DNA of 64,000 bases from Epiperipatus broadwayi (GCA_028023455.1 JAQFVV010012983.1:1-64000), one strand, 5' to 3'; shown: positions 1 through 12,394, counted from the first letter of the stretch. Numbers and translations are program-made. The notes: a model not told the origin generated them from the letters alone.

Positions 1-5
1 GGATC

Positions 6-33
6 GTTACAATATATATATATATATTGTAAC
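6..33. repeat. TA-core palindrome
   Basis: A perfect 28-bp palindrome: a (TA)n core bounded by GTTACAA on the left and TTGTAAC on the right. The same boundary, preceded by GATC, recurs at 6179-6200, and closely similar palindromes occur at 6970-7009 and 35691-35748. This suggests a repeated unit rather than random slippage. Confidence 0.8.
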
Positions 34-229
34 TCTAATGGACCGGCCAACCCAGGGGGTGGTGGGAACACAAGAACATTCTATCAAGCCCACCATGTTA
101 TTCACTAAAAACCAAATCCCATGTAACCTCAACAACAATAATAAAATGACAGAACAATAGTGACCCAAAGTTACATACACAGGTACCATATGAAATTGAT
201 TTTTAACACCCACCCTTAGAGTATGCATC

Positions 230-815
230 CTCTTGTAAACAATACCACAGCTAAATGTAATTATTAAAATACAAATCTTGATCTCAAATATAGATTCTTT
301 TCAATCTTAAATATTTAATTTTATGTTATAAACATACCACATTTATCTTAAATATAAGATATTCTGCAAGGTTAAAATATTACATTTTATGTTTTAAAAT
401 ATCTTAATCTCAAACATGAATTCCTTTACAAGTTTGAAATATCACATCTTTTGTTTTAAAATATATTACTCTCAAGTATGAGTTCCTTTACACATTTAAA
501 ATATCTTGTTCTCAGGTTTTAAAACATATGTGCCTTAAATATAGATTCTTTTATATGTTTAGGAAATCTTGATCTGAGGGTTCAAATTCAGAATAAAATT
601 CACTTAAAACAAAATGTTAATGGTAATACTTTAACATTTTAACAAATTATGATCATTATCATTTAAGCTAAACATAGAACATTTGACATTTCTTTTTACT
701 TTATTTTGGAATCCTAGCATTTTAAAAAAATAGAAATTAAATTTTATAATAAAAGAATACCCACATACTTAAGTAACATATAAATAATAACTGTGAATTA
801 CATTCAATAGGTAGA
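230..815. other. AT-rich stretch, no gene seen
   Basis: AT-rich DNA made of loosely repeated phrases such as 'aaaatatctt', 'tctcaaatat' and 'attcttttata', which recur between 270 and 570 and look like a badly decayed tandem repeat. No open frame, RNA or recognisable transposon was found. The decayed RTE copy begins at the right edge. Confidence 0.5.
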
Positions 816-819
816 AAAT

Positions 820-3535
820 TGCATAAATTGGAAGAAAGAGCATAGTAGAAGTTTGTGGAATTAGAAGAAAAGATGAAGAGAAAACTGATTTAAAAAGTGG
901 GTATCTATTTTATTTCAAAGTCACAAACACTGTAAGCATAAATGGAGTGGAATTTATAAATAAAAGGTGGCAGATGAATGTTGTGGAAATTTTGGAATAT
1001 CAGAAAGAGGTGACAAGATTATTTATTCAACTTAAGAAAAGTTAGAAAATACAGATTCAATGTAATAAAGAAATAGAGAATTTTTATAAGTATATACCAA
1101 AAAATTTCTTTAAGAAAACTATTAAATGAAAATGAGCATAGAAACATTGAAATAAAGGTACAATAAAATTGATTATTGTTTGATTAAAAAAATATGTACT
1201 TCAAGATTGTAGTGGTCCTTAATAAAGATAGCACAGAAAGTAAGAATGAATTAGTGAGATGTAAGCTGCATGTTAATTAGAAAGACAAAAATTATTAAAG
1301 AAAACAGAATTCAGAGTTATTATATCTAATTCTCAGATATATACCAATAAATTTAAATTAGAATTTGCAAATCTGGTTTAAAATATTAACAATTTTGAAC
1401 ATGATTCAGATTTCAATGAAATCAATAGAAAGATAACTGATACACTTGTAAAACTACAACAAAGATAGCTACTATACCAAAATTGCAATTCACTAGTAAA
1501 ATTGATATTGAGGTAGGCAATGTATAGAGAAAAAAAATAAGAAAATTTATAAAAATGATCCTATCTACAATTTTTTAAAATGATATGAAAAGTGTTAATG
1601 AGGATATATGAAAATATAGCCATGATTTAGCAAGGAAAGCTTTAGAATAAATTAAAAGTATCAAAAGTATAAAACAACATTTTGGTATTGGTAGAAACTT
1701 TTTCAGCAAAAACATGGAACTATTACTAAAAAAGAAAATAACATCATAAAATGTATGAAAGAAGAACAAGTAATCAAAATATTTGTTATAATTACTACAT
1801 CATCTTAATTGCTTAACATTTTAAATAAAAGAATGTTGCATACAATTAAATCTGTGAAGAAGGAAAAAAATTTCAAATAATAGTGGATTTATAATTCATA
1901 TCTTAAAAGAATTAGGTGAATAAATAAAATTGGAAAAATTATATACTAAATGTCTAAGTGATAAAAATGTCCCAGATGACTGTAACACTACCTTAGTTGT
2001 ACTGATAAGTAAATAAAGTGATAAAAATTTATTAGAAATTGCATATCTATCACTATTTTATCAGTTCTATACAAAATGTTTATTAAGATATTTACAACTT
2101 ATCTTCAATGAACTATGGACTTTAACCAGCCAAAAGAACGTGATGGATTTATATCAGATCTTATTGACAGAAGATATAAACATAACATTAAATATGAGTT
2201 GTCATTATGCTTTGGATTAAATATTGAACATCAAAATATCCAATAAAGATATTGCCATATTATAAAGAATATTTATGAAAATTGTACAACAATAATTAGA
2301 TTATATAGTGATACCAAAAAAATTAACATTGAGAAAGATGTATAACAGACTGATTCCATATCTCCAAACTCTTTATAACCGTTATGTAAAAATTATTTTG
2401 TAAAATAAATGGAAAGCTAAGGAATTTAAAGTGAATAGAGGTTGTTTAAGTCATCTAGATTTTGTAGATGTTGTTGTTTTTTTCAAAAAATGTGAATCCT
2501 TTACAGCTTCATGAAATGTCCTAAGAATTATCATATGAAAGTAATAATGAAGGATTAAAGATAACAACTCTCTTCATATAGTAGTGCCATCCAGAAAACT
2601 ATAGTAATCAATAAGGTTTGTACATCAAAATCCCTATCTAGTGCCAATTCATCCAATATCCTGAGACTAGTTTCTATCTTGTAACCTTCATCAGTGAGGA
2701 GCCTTAGATTTAAGAACAATGGACTTAGATTTTTGAATCTAGTAAAACCCTCCAAGGTTTCTCACTGATAAAGGTCATAAGATAAAAACTGTTCTGGGAA
2801 TACTGCATGAGTAGGCACTATATAGGGATTTTGTTGCACAAGCTTTCTTGTATCCATTGATTACTATGGACTGCACTAAGTTACACTACTGTGTGGTGAG
2901 AGCTGCTACTGTTTAACAGCTTTTGCAGCATATGAAATTGTGATCATATGATGTATTAGGATTAAAGATTTTTTTAAAAAAAATAAATAAAGATTGATAA
3001 AGTTGCATTAGAAGTTAACAACTACATTTATCTTGGTCAAAGAATATTGATTCAGATAGAAATACAATAGACATAATAATCATAAAATTAACCTGATTTT
3101 GCTTGTAATAGCTTAATATTAAAAGTAAATAGCCTATGTGTTTAAAAGGAAACGTTTTTAATAAATATATTTTACCAGTTATTAGTCATAGTGTTGAGGG
3201 TTGGACATCTACCAGAACAGGCTTGAAACCACTCAACAAAATATGAACAATTATCTGATAGGAGTAACATAATGAAATTAAAACTGAAACATATAGATGA
3301 GTAAACAAATTTTATTACTCAAATCATTAAAATAAATTAGAGTCAGAAGTAGAGCTGAGTTGGATATATTGCTAAAAAAAGTTGATAATATATAGAGACC
3401 ACATTTGAAATGGATGAGTATAATAAGAGAATTTATTGGTGTGATATAGAGAAGAGGGACTGGAGATTGAAGAAACTGCATTAAACATGGATGCATCCTT
3501 CAAATGATTAATAATGGTTGATGCTGTGGATAAAA
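820..3535 (+). mobile_element. Decayed near full-length RTE-type LINE, interrupted
   Basis: A plus-strand relative of the well preserved RTE at 37668-40870, recognised by long collinear nucleotide similarity. The endonuclease start is near 850-1000, the region after the endonuclease near 1360-1760, the RT start near 1930-2180, the RT core at 2190-2560, the RT C-terminus at 2970-3480 and the 3' end near 3530 ('attaataatggttgatg', matching the stop and tail of the intact copy). Many stops and indels close every frame. A family A foldback is inserted at 2563-2957. RTE elements encode one protein with an APE-type endonuclease and a reverse transcriptase; this copy cannot make either. Confidence 0.8.
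2563..2957. mobile_element. Foldback element, family A, copy 1
   Basis: An inverted-repeat element whose left arm (2566-2700) is mirrored by the right arm (2757-2920). Shared words include 'agtaatcaat', 'aaaatccctat', 'ctagtgcc' and 'gtcagtgagga'. It splits the RTE copy and is flanked by the 12-bp direct repeat 'aggattaaagat' (2551-2562 and 2958-2969). The related RTE at about 38.3 kb has this word once at the same place, so the repeat is a target duplication or close to it. The right side carries about 40 bp more terminal sequence than the left, so the left end looks shortened. No protein is encoded. Confidence 0.85.
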
Positions 3536-3940
3536 ATGTAATATTCATCACATTTTTAAATGTTTAAATCTAAAAGAATTATCTTATGTAAGATTGTTTG
3601 AATTCATTTTAGAGAGTTAAAAACTGATTGACTATTCTGATCTTTGTAATTAATTTGAAAGTTTATGATTAAATAAAATCGTAGATATGCTGTTTATTAA
3701 TGTAAATTATTATAAGACTAAATATTATTATACTGTATCTGCATCATACCATACATATTTGCCAAAGTAATTGGCTGATTTTTAATTAAATAATATTAAC
3801 CTTAAAATAGGAGTAAAATTTATGCAGTGTTCAACTTTTGGTTGATATATTACCAACCATATACATGCATCTGCATATCTATTTTAAGTTCAAAACTTCT
3901 CATTTTAAAATTTGTTAATATATACAAGTCATTCAATTAT
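3536..3940. other. AT-rich stretch, no gene seen
   Basis: Unremarkable AT-rich sequence between the RTE 3' end and the TA arrays. No open frame of note, no inverted repeat and no similarity to the element families seen elsewhere in the window. Confidence 0.5.
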
Positions 3941-3960
3941 TTATTTTTATAAAATTCTGT

Positions 3961-3999
3961 TATATATATATATATATATAACGAGCACAGACAAGTTAT

Positions 4000-4039
<40 letters not shown>

Positions 4040-4183
4040 GAGCACAGACAAGTTGCATTATTTTTTTTTATTATTAAACAATAAAATAAAAAGTTCGCAT
4101 TTAAATTTATTTTTTTTTAAGACAGAAAAATTGAAAATAAATTCTACCTTAAACTCGTATATATATATATATATATATATATA
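3961..4183. repeat. TA arrays with a duplicated spacer
   Basis: Three (TA)n arrays at about 3961-3980, 4006-4036 and 4159-4183. The first two are each followed by almost the same spacer, 'gagcacagacaagtt', so array plus spacer is duplicated in tandem. The open frame of tyrosine and isoleucine repeats across this stretch is a by-product of the TA repeat, not a gene. Confidence 0.8.
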
Positions 4184-4189
4184 AATCGC

Positions 4190-5880
4190 ACGGATGACAA
4201 AAATTATTAAAATAAAACTTTATTAAAGAAAAAGTATTTTAAAACTAAATTTTAAAAAGATTTGGAGATAAAATTATATCTTTAAATTTATCTTTAAATA
4301 TATCTTTGGATTTGGAAAACAGGTTAATTAATGTTATGGAAATGATTATTTTAATTAGTCCAAGTGAATAAGCCCCTGGGCATTTAAATGTAAAAACAAC
4401 GGTCAGATAGAAAAACAATAGAAACTTTTAGCAAATAAAAAGAAATCCCTATGGAATTGGACCTCAGCGAAAAGACCACCATCATCGATGATGTAATGTT
4501 GAGTCAATCCTTAAGATTAATATAAAAGGAAAAGATGAAAATTATTAGGGATTATTAAGAGAAAACTGAGATGTGTTAAGTCAGAGAGTTGGAGGTGAAG
4601 GGATTGAAAGACGCACTTTCAATTCCTTCAGTTGTTATAAAAATGAAAAAATGAAACATCGCTTTTCTTATACTGAGGACAACAGGATCATCGGGGGATT
4701 TAATGTGGATTCCAAATGGCATGCAATGAATAAAGAGGAACATTGAAAAATAATCGTAAGAACTTTAAAAACATTTTGAAACACTATGAACATTAAATTA
4801 AAAACTTTCCGTATTTAAAATAATTAAGAAATAGAATCCTATCTGACCAACATTATTTATTAATTAGTTATAATTTTATTTAATGTATTTCTTTTGTAAA
4901 ATCATTTCCATTTATTTACTTATTTGTTCTTTAAGTTTTATTATGATTTCTGTTTTTCATTAAACTAATTATATAAATATTAAACTTAAATCGGGCGTGA
5001 ATGGCCATATAGATTTGTAAAGTTATATTAGGGGAGGGTAATCTTAGGTTATTCATTTTGTAGTTGAATTAGATCAATGGATTGGATATATTGGTGTAAT
5101 TAGTAGATGTAGTACGAGATTTGCTATGGGCAGAATCGCTATTATATGCCACACACTTCCGTTTTGCCTATGGAAGGGATTATAAGTTGTAGAACACTGT
5201 TCCTTTCGATGGAGGTTTTTTTTTATTGCTCTTCTTGTCTGATAGATGTAATATTCCTATATGATGAGAAGCAGTTTCTTCTCTTAACCTAATTGTGCTG
5301 CCGTATTCGTATTACATTGAACACATCAATATATCAGATGGATTGAAGTTTCGTTTGACTGCAAACCTTTGGCCTAAGGTTAAACAAGGATTAAATATTT
5401 TCTTTTCAAATGCAAATCTATGTAGTCTATTCATACTCGACACTCTAAATAAAGATGCATTAAATTTAAGTTGGGTATAAATGCTTGCATGGGTTCATTA
5501 CCAGTTGATTATGTTCTTGGTTTTCATATTCGATCAAAATATATATAGACATTCGGTAAATACTGATACCTTACAGTGAGTATCTAAAATGTATTTATTT
5601 GGATGTCTTTTAAGTTATTGGTGTTAATGCAAGCATTTTATGGTGAATGCTATTGGGTTACTTATAAATTTCCCTTTGCAATTGACGGTATCAATGATTT
5701 TGTATTTTGATCGTTTATGTTTATTTGAAATGTTTTTGACCGTGGAATCTATGTAACTGATCTATACTCAACATTTTTAAACAAATCTGTGTGAACTAAT
5801 AATAGTATAAAATTTAAAATGTAAATTAAAAATCTAAAATAAAAGTAAAAATAATGTTAAATGTTAAAGTAAACATATTA
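4190..5880. other. Low-copy-looking stretch, no gene assigned
   Basis: About 1.7 kb with somewhat more G+C than its surroundings (notably 4370-4740 and 4990-5300). It is not similar to the repeat families recognised elsewhere in the window. Short open frames exist (for example about 60 codons near 5300-5480, plus strand), but none has a recognisable domain or convincing splice sites. It could hold regulatory or unique intronic DNA. There is no positive evidence for a gene. Confidence 0.4.
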
Positions 5881-6469
5881 ATATAATAATGTTAAATCTT
5901 ATATATATATATATGTGCGTAAATAAATTTTTGTATGTTAATTACTGGCAGTGGCTTATTTTATTTATTTTTTAATATTGAAATATAATTAGATAAGATA
6001 TTATATTATTAAATCTCTGCTACTCCCTGAGCTAGTGACTTGGGCTAATGACCGGAATCAAAATTTAAAAAAAAAATTTTTTTTTTACTTACGTATCTGC
6101 CTACTTTATAAATTTTCTAGGTTCAAATGCCTAGATGGCGCCCTGTAGTGCAGATCATGTTAAGCTCTCTTTCTCCAGATCGTTACAATATATATATATA
6201 TGCACTACTGATTTTTGCCTTTCTTTGTATTTGTAATTCAAATTTGCACATGTTTTATTCTTCTGTGTAATGTATAAATATCAGAATTGTCAGAATTAAT
6301 TAATTCTAAAATTATCATAATGTAATGCATATTAATGTATGTAATTTATTAAGACATTTTTATTTAGTAATTTAATTTAATTATCTTTTAAATTTAATAA
6401 ATTTATTTGTATATTTAATTAACTTTAGCTGTTTGTTTATAAACTTATATATCTATTCAGTACATGTAT

Positions 6470-6471
<2 letters not shown>

Positions 6472-6513
<42 letters not shown>
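6472..6513. repeat. (TA)n array
   Basis: About 42 bp of uninterrupted TA dinucleotides, just left of an inverted-repeat element. Confidence 0.9.
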
Positions 6514-6519
<6 letters not shown>

Positions 6520-6570
6520 CCATTAATTAAAACAAAATTGTAATTATAATAAAAATAATATATATAATGA

Positions 6571-6855
6571 GTGTGTTAATAGCTCTAAACAAACTTTTCC
6601 CATAAATGCCAGAAGAGATAGCATTTAAAATCTTTATCTAGATTTATCCCTATTCCCAAATCGTTTTTCAGCTGATATTGCTCCTCAGTAAGGTGCTAGA
6701 ATATTCAGACACTGGATAAAAATTATCACTCAAGAACAGTATTTATCTAATACTTAACTAGTTTGGGGATAGGGATAATTCTAGATAAAGATTTTAAATG
6801 CTATCTCTTATGGAATTTATTGGAAGACCTTATTTAGAGCTATTAGCATGCCTAT
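6571..6855. mobile_element. Short inverted-repeat element (foldback D)
   Basis: The left arm at 6571-6661 ('ttaatagctctaaa' through 'atttatccctattccc') is mirrored by the right arm at 6763-6851 ('ggggatagggataat' through 'tttagagctattag'). The spacer is about 100 bp. Total size is about 0.28 kb with no coding capacity, as in a MITE-like DNA element. A target duplication could not be identified with confidence. Confidence 0.75.
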
Positions 6856-6915
6856 TACATTACTTTTGTAGTGCAAGCTTAATAAGTTAATTCACATGAT
6901 GTATAACTTGATTTT

Positions 6916-6919
<4 letters not shown>

Positions 6920-6972
<53 letters not shown>

Positions 6973-7009
6973 TTACAATATATATATATATATATATATA
7001 TTGTAACCT
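6920..7009. repeat. (TA)n array joined to a perfect TA-core palindrome
   Basis: A pure TA array (6920-6970) runs directly into a perfect 40-bp palindrome (6970-7009) with GGTTACAA and TTGTAACC arms around a TA core. Compare the palindromes at 6-33 and 35691-35748. Confidence 0.85.
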
Positions 7010-7083
7010 TAAAGTTACACCATAATATGGCTATTTTGGATTGGGAAACTATAAAAAATTTACTAGCTTTGACTACTTTGATT

Positions 7084-7300
7084 GGTAGTTATAATTTACA
7101 CCCTATATAGCTGCAAGAGGCACTGTTTCTGTATCAACCACAGAAATATTCAGAGTAGGGGGCCAAAAGAAGACAACATAATGTTTCAGCCGCTAGATAG
7201 TGCTGTTCACCATGCCATAGCCCCCCTACTCTGAATATTTCTGTGGTTGACACAGAAACAGCACCTCTTGTGGCTACATAGGATGTAAATCATAACTACC
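7084..7300. mobile_element. MITE-like element with 8-bp target duplication (foldback E)
   Basis: A 217-bp element with long terminal inverted repeats. Its outer ends are GGTAGTTAT and ATAACTACC, and its inner arms contain 'ccacagaaatattcagagta' and the complement. The direct repeat 'ctttgatt' lies immediately outside both ends (7076-7083 and 7301-7308). An 8-bp duplication is the hallmark of hAT-type cut-and-paste transposition, so a hAT-derived MITE is the simplest reading. The arms are still nearly identical, which suggests modest age. It encodes no protein. Confidence 0.8.
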
Positions 7301-7309
7301 CTTTGATTA

Positions 7310-10130
7310 ATTTGGGTTTTATAGTTAATCAAATGTATTTGTCATTTTCATTTGATTAAAGAGTATAAAAGCTAATCATTATTATATTCCAAATAGATTC
7401 TCTTATTAAATTTTATAAAAAATATAATCATAAGTTATTTCTTGGATAGAGTTACAAACTGACTTTTAAATCTAATTTTTTTTGTATAAAGAAAATACAT
7501 TGCTATTTTCATTAAGAAATAAATTTGTCGATTAGATTAGACAAAGGAAGTACTATAATATATAATTAATAGTTTGCAAAGAAGAAAGAGATAATAGGAT
7601 TGTGAGTATAACATTATATTTTTAATTATATATAAAATAAACAATCATTTCATTTATATGCTGTTAGTGTGTGTGTTTGGAAGATTTCATATTTAAGGTT
7701 TTATTTAACAAAAATTGATTTTGGTTTGTTAAAAATACATTTAAGTAATAAATTATTCATTTAAAAGTCAATTTATTATGTTAAAATAAATATCTGAGAG
7801 AAATTTAAGATTTTATGATTCTTTTTTTTTTAATATATAAAAATCTTTATGAAATTGTTTTGTCTTTAAATCCAGAAATGAAGGATTTTACCAATTTTGT
7901 TTTAAAAGTCTTAATTTTAATATAATGAGTGCCAGAAACAATGGCCACATTCCAGGACACATCCAGAAACCCTACTACATGATGAAGAATACTATATTAC
8001 CTAAACATCATGTGATTATCAGTATAAAAAAGAAATCATGGGAAAACAGACAGTCTGGAAAAATTTTCATTGCTTATATGCCTTCAACAAGTCCTAACTT
8101 TTAAATAGCAATTTTGTTTTTCATCACCCTGATGGCAGGCTGAAATTTTAAACTAAGCAGATGCTTTATGAGCATCTGGCCTTTGTCTTTGTTTCAGAGG
8201 AAAGATGAACCTCAATATAATAACCACAAAGTTAATTTATAAAATTTTTATTCAAGAAATCTCATTTGTTTAAGTCAACTGCTAAGATATAATAGACAAA
8301 TTGACTAATAGAATTGCCATTTCATTATTAACAAGTTGCTAGATTTTTCTCCAATTAAATAACAATGTTAATAAGTAATATATTCTGGAAGAACTATATT
8401 TTTAAATTTAAAATAAGTTGCAGGATTATTTTTCTATAAAATATTAACAAAATGATTAGTCTCTTTACTTCATGAAATGACATTTTTAAGTCTCAAGAAG
8501 ATGAATTTTGATCTCATCTTCAGTTATGAAAAAATATATATGTTTAAATAATAGTATTTTTAAAATCCAATAGATTTCATATCAACATGCTACTACTGAA
8601 AGGAATTTTTGATTTAAAAGTGGAGGTTCATGTTTGCTTTAGATAATAATTATTTTATCAGCAGTCAGTCTTAATTATAAAACTAATGGATTACAAATCA
8701 GAAAATGAATGAATATTTAGCGCACACTTTGAATTAATAAATCGCTAAAAGCAGAATTTTTTGGATAAAAGGAAATCTGCTAAAGAAATTAAACCTGCTC
8801 TCAACAATAAAACTAGGAATGTTTTTTTAATATTAAAATAATTGCATTAAGGATTATCTGTGCATAAAATGTCAATAATATTTAAAAAGGATAACGGATT
8901 TATCCATAAATATTTTCAAATCCTACTTATAAATTACGGATCCGTTAAAAATCTCTACAGCTTCCTTTAGCAGTCTCTGGTCATATTGTTCCATGTTTGC
9001 CAGAATATGTGTTTTATTAAAATTGATGTTATGATTTGTTGATTTAATGTGTAAATAAATGGTTGATGAATTATATTTTTTCTCTAACTGTCAAAATGTG
9101 TTCTTCCTTTCTTATGTTTATTTGGTATGTCTAATGTATGAATGTAAACAAACTCTATATGGAATTTTATATACACCATGAGGTTTCAGAGGAATTTTAT
9201 TTTTAGGGTCTGGAAATACTTGATTAATTTTTTTAAATATAATATAAATTATGTGGATATTATTTTTCTTTAAACCATTACCAATTTTATCAGTTACTCC
9301 CTTTTTTGCAGGTGTGTATATATATACACTAATTATTTTAATGAGAAAATAATTTTACATTTTATCAAATATGTAACGTGAAGAATATAAACCTATTTCA
9401 CAAAAACAAATTTGAATACATTTTTAAGATAATCGTGCAAGCTAGATTTTCATAGAATCACTTTTAAAAAAAAATATGTAAATAATGTCCACCTTTTGCT
9501 TTTCATTTTCTTTTATCTATCAAAATGGATGAATATTGATATAAAAAGGGGTGCGCATTAACCACAGGTTTATTTTTAAATGATTTTGTGGGAATCTGCC
9601 TTGTAAGATTGTCTTAGTAACATGTTTGGTTTCATTGGTTTCACGAAATAGGTTTATATATGTGTGTGCGCATGTGCTTCTGACTAACTATTACAGATTA
9701 GTTCCATCAAGTCAGCAATATCTACAAGTTGTTTTTTTAGAAATAATTAAATAGAAATCTGGCTTATAAGATTTTCATACTAACTTGTTCGTATTTATTG
9801 GATACTACTAGAATTTGTTAACAAGCATTATTTTAACCATCATATTCACAAACACTAAATGCTTTTTCATATTTGATGCATACTAAATCCATTTTTAATT
9901 CTTACTCCATCATTGAGTAACCATCATTTATATTCTCAATTTTGCATTTTTATAATATGTGTGTATATGTGTGTATACATATTTATTTGTCATTTCATAA
10001 TAATTTTAAAGTTTTTTTTTCCAATTTAGTAGTGGAAAATGATGATTAATAATTGTCAGTAGCCATTAATATACTACTATTATTCAATTTTATTTACTAA
10101 GGCAGAGATCATATGTAATTAAAGCAAAAG
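7310..10130. other. AT-rich stretch, no gene seen
   Basis: About 2.8 kb of AT-rich DNA with only short homopolymer runs and small TG/TA tracts (for example near 9310 and 9960). No open frame with recognisable protein features was found on either strand, and no inverted-repeat element. Confidence 0.5.
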
Positions 10131-10134
10131 AATT

Positions 10135-11040
10135 TTTAACTTTAATATATGTGCTGTGCTAATCAATGAGGATTGCCAATTCCTCAACAAGCTTTGTGAT
10201 AAATGCTTAGCCAGAGCCAGAATTTAAAATATCTTTGTCAGGACCCCTCCTCCCAAACCTCTGACCATTGTTTTGTGCTTTGGCATTCCTTAGAGAGGTG
10301 CTAGGGTAGGTTAGGACACTAGATCTAAAAATACCAACCCAAATCCAGCACCTCTCTGAGGAGTGCCAAAGCACAAAACCATGGTCAGATGTTTGGGGGG
10401 AGGGGTCCTGACAGAGATATGTTAAATGTTGGATCTGGCTAGGCATTTATCACAAAGCTTGTAGAGGAATTGACAATCCTCGTTGATTATATCTTACAAG
10501 CTTAAGAGAATTGGGTCATGTGATCTATGACTCTTATTTTGACTATTTAAGTGCTGTGCTAATATTATAATAACTCAATAATATAATGTTGAGTACTGAG
10601 AATACTCTCAAACCCAAACACAAGAGGCTTTTGAAAGGTTAAGAGTGACCATCTTATCTTTAAACCTACATTCTAATTATATAGGCCAATCTAAAGAATT
10701 TTAGTTTGAGAATGTGAAGGTATTCCTTTATTTACTTTTACATCCATTATTTTTTTATATATTAACATTCAGGAATATCATGTAGTTTCTACATGTAGTA
10801 AATTGAAAGATTTCAAAAATGTTAATATATAAAAGAAATAATGGATGAATAAAGGAAATATCTTCATGTTGTTAAACTAAGATGCTTTAAATTGGTCTAT
10901 ATACTTAGAATGTAAGCTTAAGAATAAGACAGCCACTCTTATCCTTTCAAAAGTCTCTTGTGTTTGAATTATCCTCAGTACTCAATATGACTTAGTTGAA
11001 CTATTATAAGATCAGTATAGCGCTTATATTAAAGATAGAA
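10135..11040. mobile_element. Foldback C, hosting a nested foldback
   Basis: Outer arms pair between 10549-10770 ('gttgagtactgag', 'cacaagaggcttttgaaagg', 'catccattattt') and 10800-11026 (the complements). Beyond the arm, left-end sequence at 10135-10163 ('ctttaatatatgtgctgtgc') also pairs with the right end ('gcgcttatattaaag'). That places the true left end about 400 bp further out, with foldback B inserted between. No coding capacity is seen. Confidence 0.65.
10160..10548. mobile_element. Foldback B, nested in foldback C
   Basis: Arms at 10160-10310 and 10340-10487 pair over about 150 bp, for example 'caattcctc', 'aagctttgtgataaatgc', 'caggacccctcc' and 'tgtgctttggca' with their complements. 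The 13-bp word 'gtgctgtgctaat' is found at 10151-10163 and again at 10551-10563, as expected for a target duplication. About 60 bp of extra sequence (10488-10548) lies on the right side only. The short minus-strand open frame here simply reads through the palindrome. Confidence 0.7.
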
Positions 11041-11660
11041 ATCCTTTCTCTTTAATTATATACTACTATTAGTAAGCAAGTAACCACATTCTCATTAATA
11101 ATTCTATAGTGGGATAAAGGTTTAAAATTTCTTGTTTTACTTTTATTATCTTTTGCATTTTATAATTATTTATATGTTTGCTTGAGTAATTTGCTTATTG
11201 TCTTGGTATAAATATTTGTTTCTTTTATTTTTAAAAAGATTGCATTCTTGATTAATTGAAAATCTATGTTTAACTATTTTTAAATACTTGTAAACATATT
11301 TTAATGAGAATTAATCATATTGTGATAGTGAAATATCAATATAATCCCATATTAAATTATATTAAGTAGCATTATATTAACATGTCTTTTCTTTTTAGGT
11401 AAAATTGCTTTAAGCTAAGACTTAATCATTTATAACACTGAAAGTAATTGATTTGATTATTGTTTGCCTATCACCATATTTTTAAAATCATTTTATGACA
11501 GGTTTAAGACAAAACTTTAGATTTTTAAATATTAAATAACAACAGCAACAAAAGACAATTATTTTTATCTAATTGAATGATATTTTCGATGTTGAAGATT
11601 TATTTTATAAAGATGATATAAGTGAAACACAGGCTTAATATATACCATGTGTCTATATAT
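11041..11660. other. AT-rich stretch, no gene seen
   Basis: AT-rich spacer between two foldback clusters. No recognisable coding, RNA or repeat feature. Confidence 0.5.
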
Positions 11661-11664
11661 GTAA

Positions 11665-12185
11665 TATAGGGTATATGAGCACAGACTTTTACATGACCCA
11701 CCACTCTCCATTCTATCTAATAACACTGATACACTCAAGCACATATATGCTGAAAAGATAAATAATCACCAATATACGTATTTCATGCTAAACCAGCAAT
11801 CATCAGTTGGTCCAGATTATCATCTCCCACACATATATACTATAAGTGCTCAACATATATGTGCTTGAGTGTATCAGTGTTATTAGATAGAATGGAGAGT
11901 GGTGGGTCATGTAAAAGTCTGTGCTCATATACTTTATAAAGATGAATAAATCAATGCTAGTATATTGTAAACACTGAACTTTAAAGGATTTGCACAAAAT
12001 AAATGGGAAAGGTATTGATATGTGTGTGGAAGATGATGGTCTGGACAACTGATGAACGCTGGTTCAGCATGAAATACGAGTACTGGAGATCATTTACCTT
12101 TTCCACATGTATATCGTCATGGGTATCGATTGTATAGGATGAAGGGGGTGGCTGAGGAAAACTTGAAAGTCTGTATTCAAATGCC
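11665..12185. mobile_element. Foldback G with a perfect secondary inverted duplication
   Basis: An older diverged inverted repeat pairs 11671-11838 with 12018-12180 (shared words include 'gtatttcatgct', 'ccagattatcatct' and 'cagactt'). Inside it, 11672-11749 is repeated in inverted orientation at 11854-11931 with all 78 positions matching. The inner copy is therefore much younger than the outer arms and looks like a local inverted duplication within a resident foldback. No protein is encoded; the short minus-strand frame crosses the palindrome. Confidence 0.8.
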
Positions 12186-12303
12186 CTTTAATCTATAAAC
12201 TTTAATAGAACAAAAATCTTTAACATTCTGTAATAGTATATAAAAATTGAGAAAGTAATTCAAGCACATGTATAAAACTAAAAAAAAAAATATAACCACT
12301 TTT

Positions 12304-12305
<2 letters not shown>

Positions 12306-12394
<89 letters not shown>
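12306..12394. repeat. (TA)n array
   Basis: About 89 bp of uninterrupted TA dinucleotides, the longest pure TA array in the window. Confidence 0.95.

Noticed and set aside
4500-4540. TATA-box-like 'taatataaaagg' as a promoter
   Set aside because: Such words are frequent in AT-rich DNA, and no coding sequence follows.
6005-6175. Possible second tRNA-derived SINE with a B-box-like 'ggttcaaatgcc'
   Set aside because: Only the B-box resembles a tRNA. No A box, stem structure or tail was found, so it is not listed as a feature.
11803-12048. 81-codon minus-strand open frame
   Set aside because: It crosses arms of a foldback and partly reads an inverted repeat; no domain is visible.
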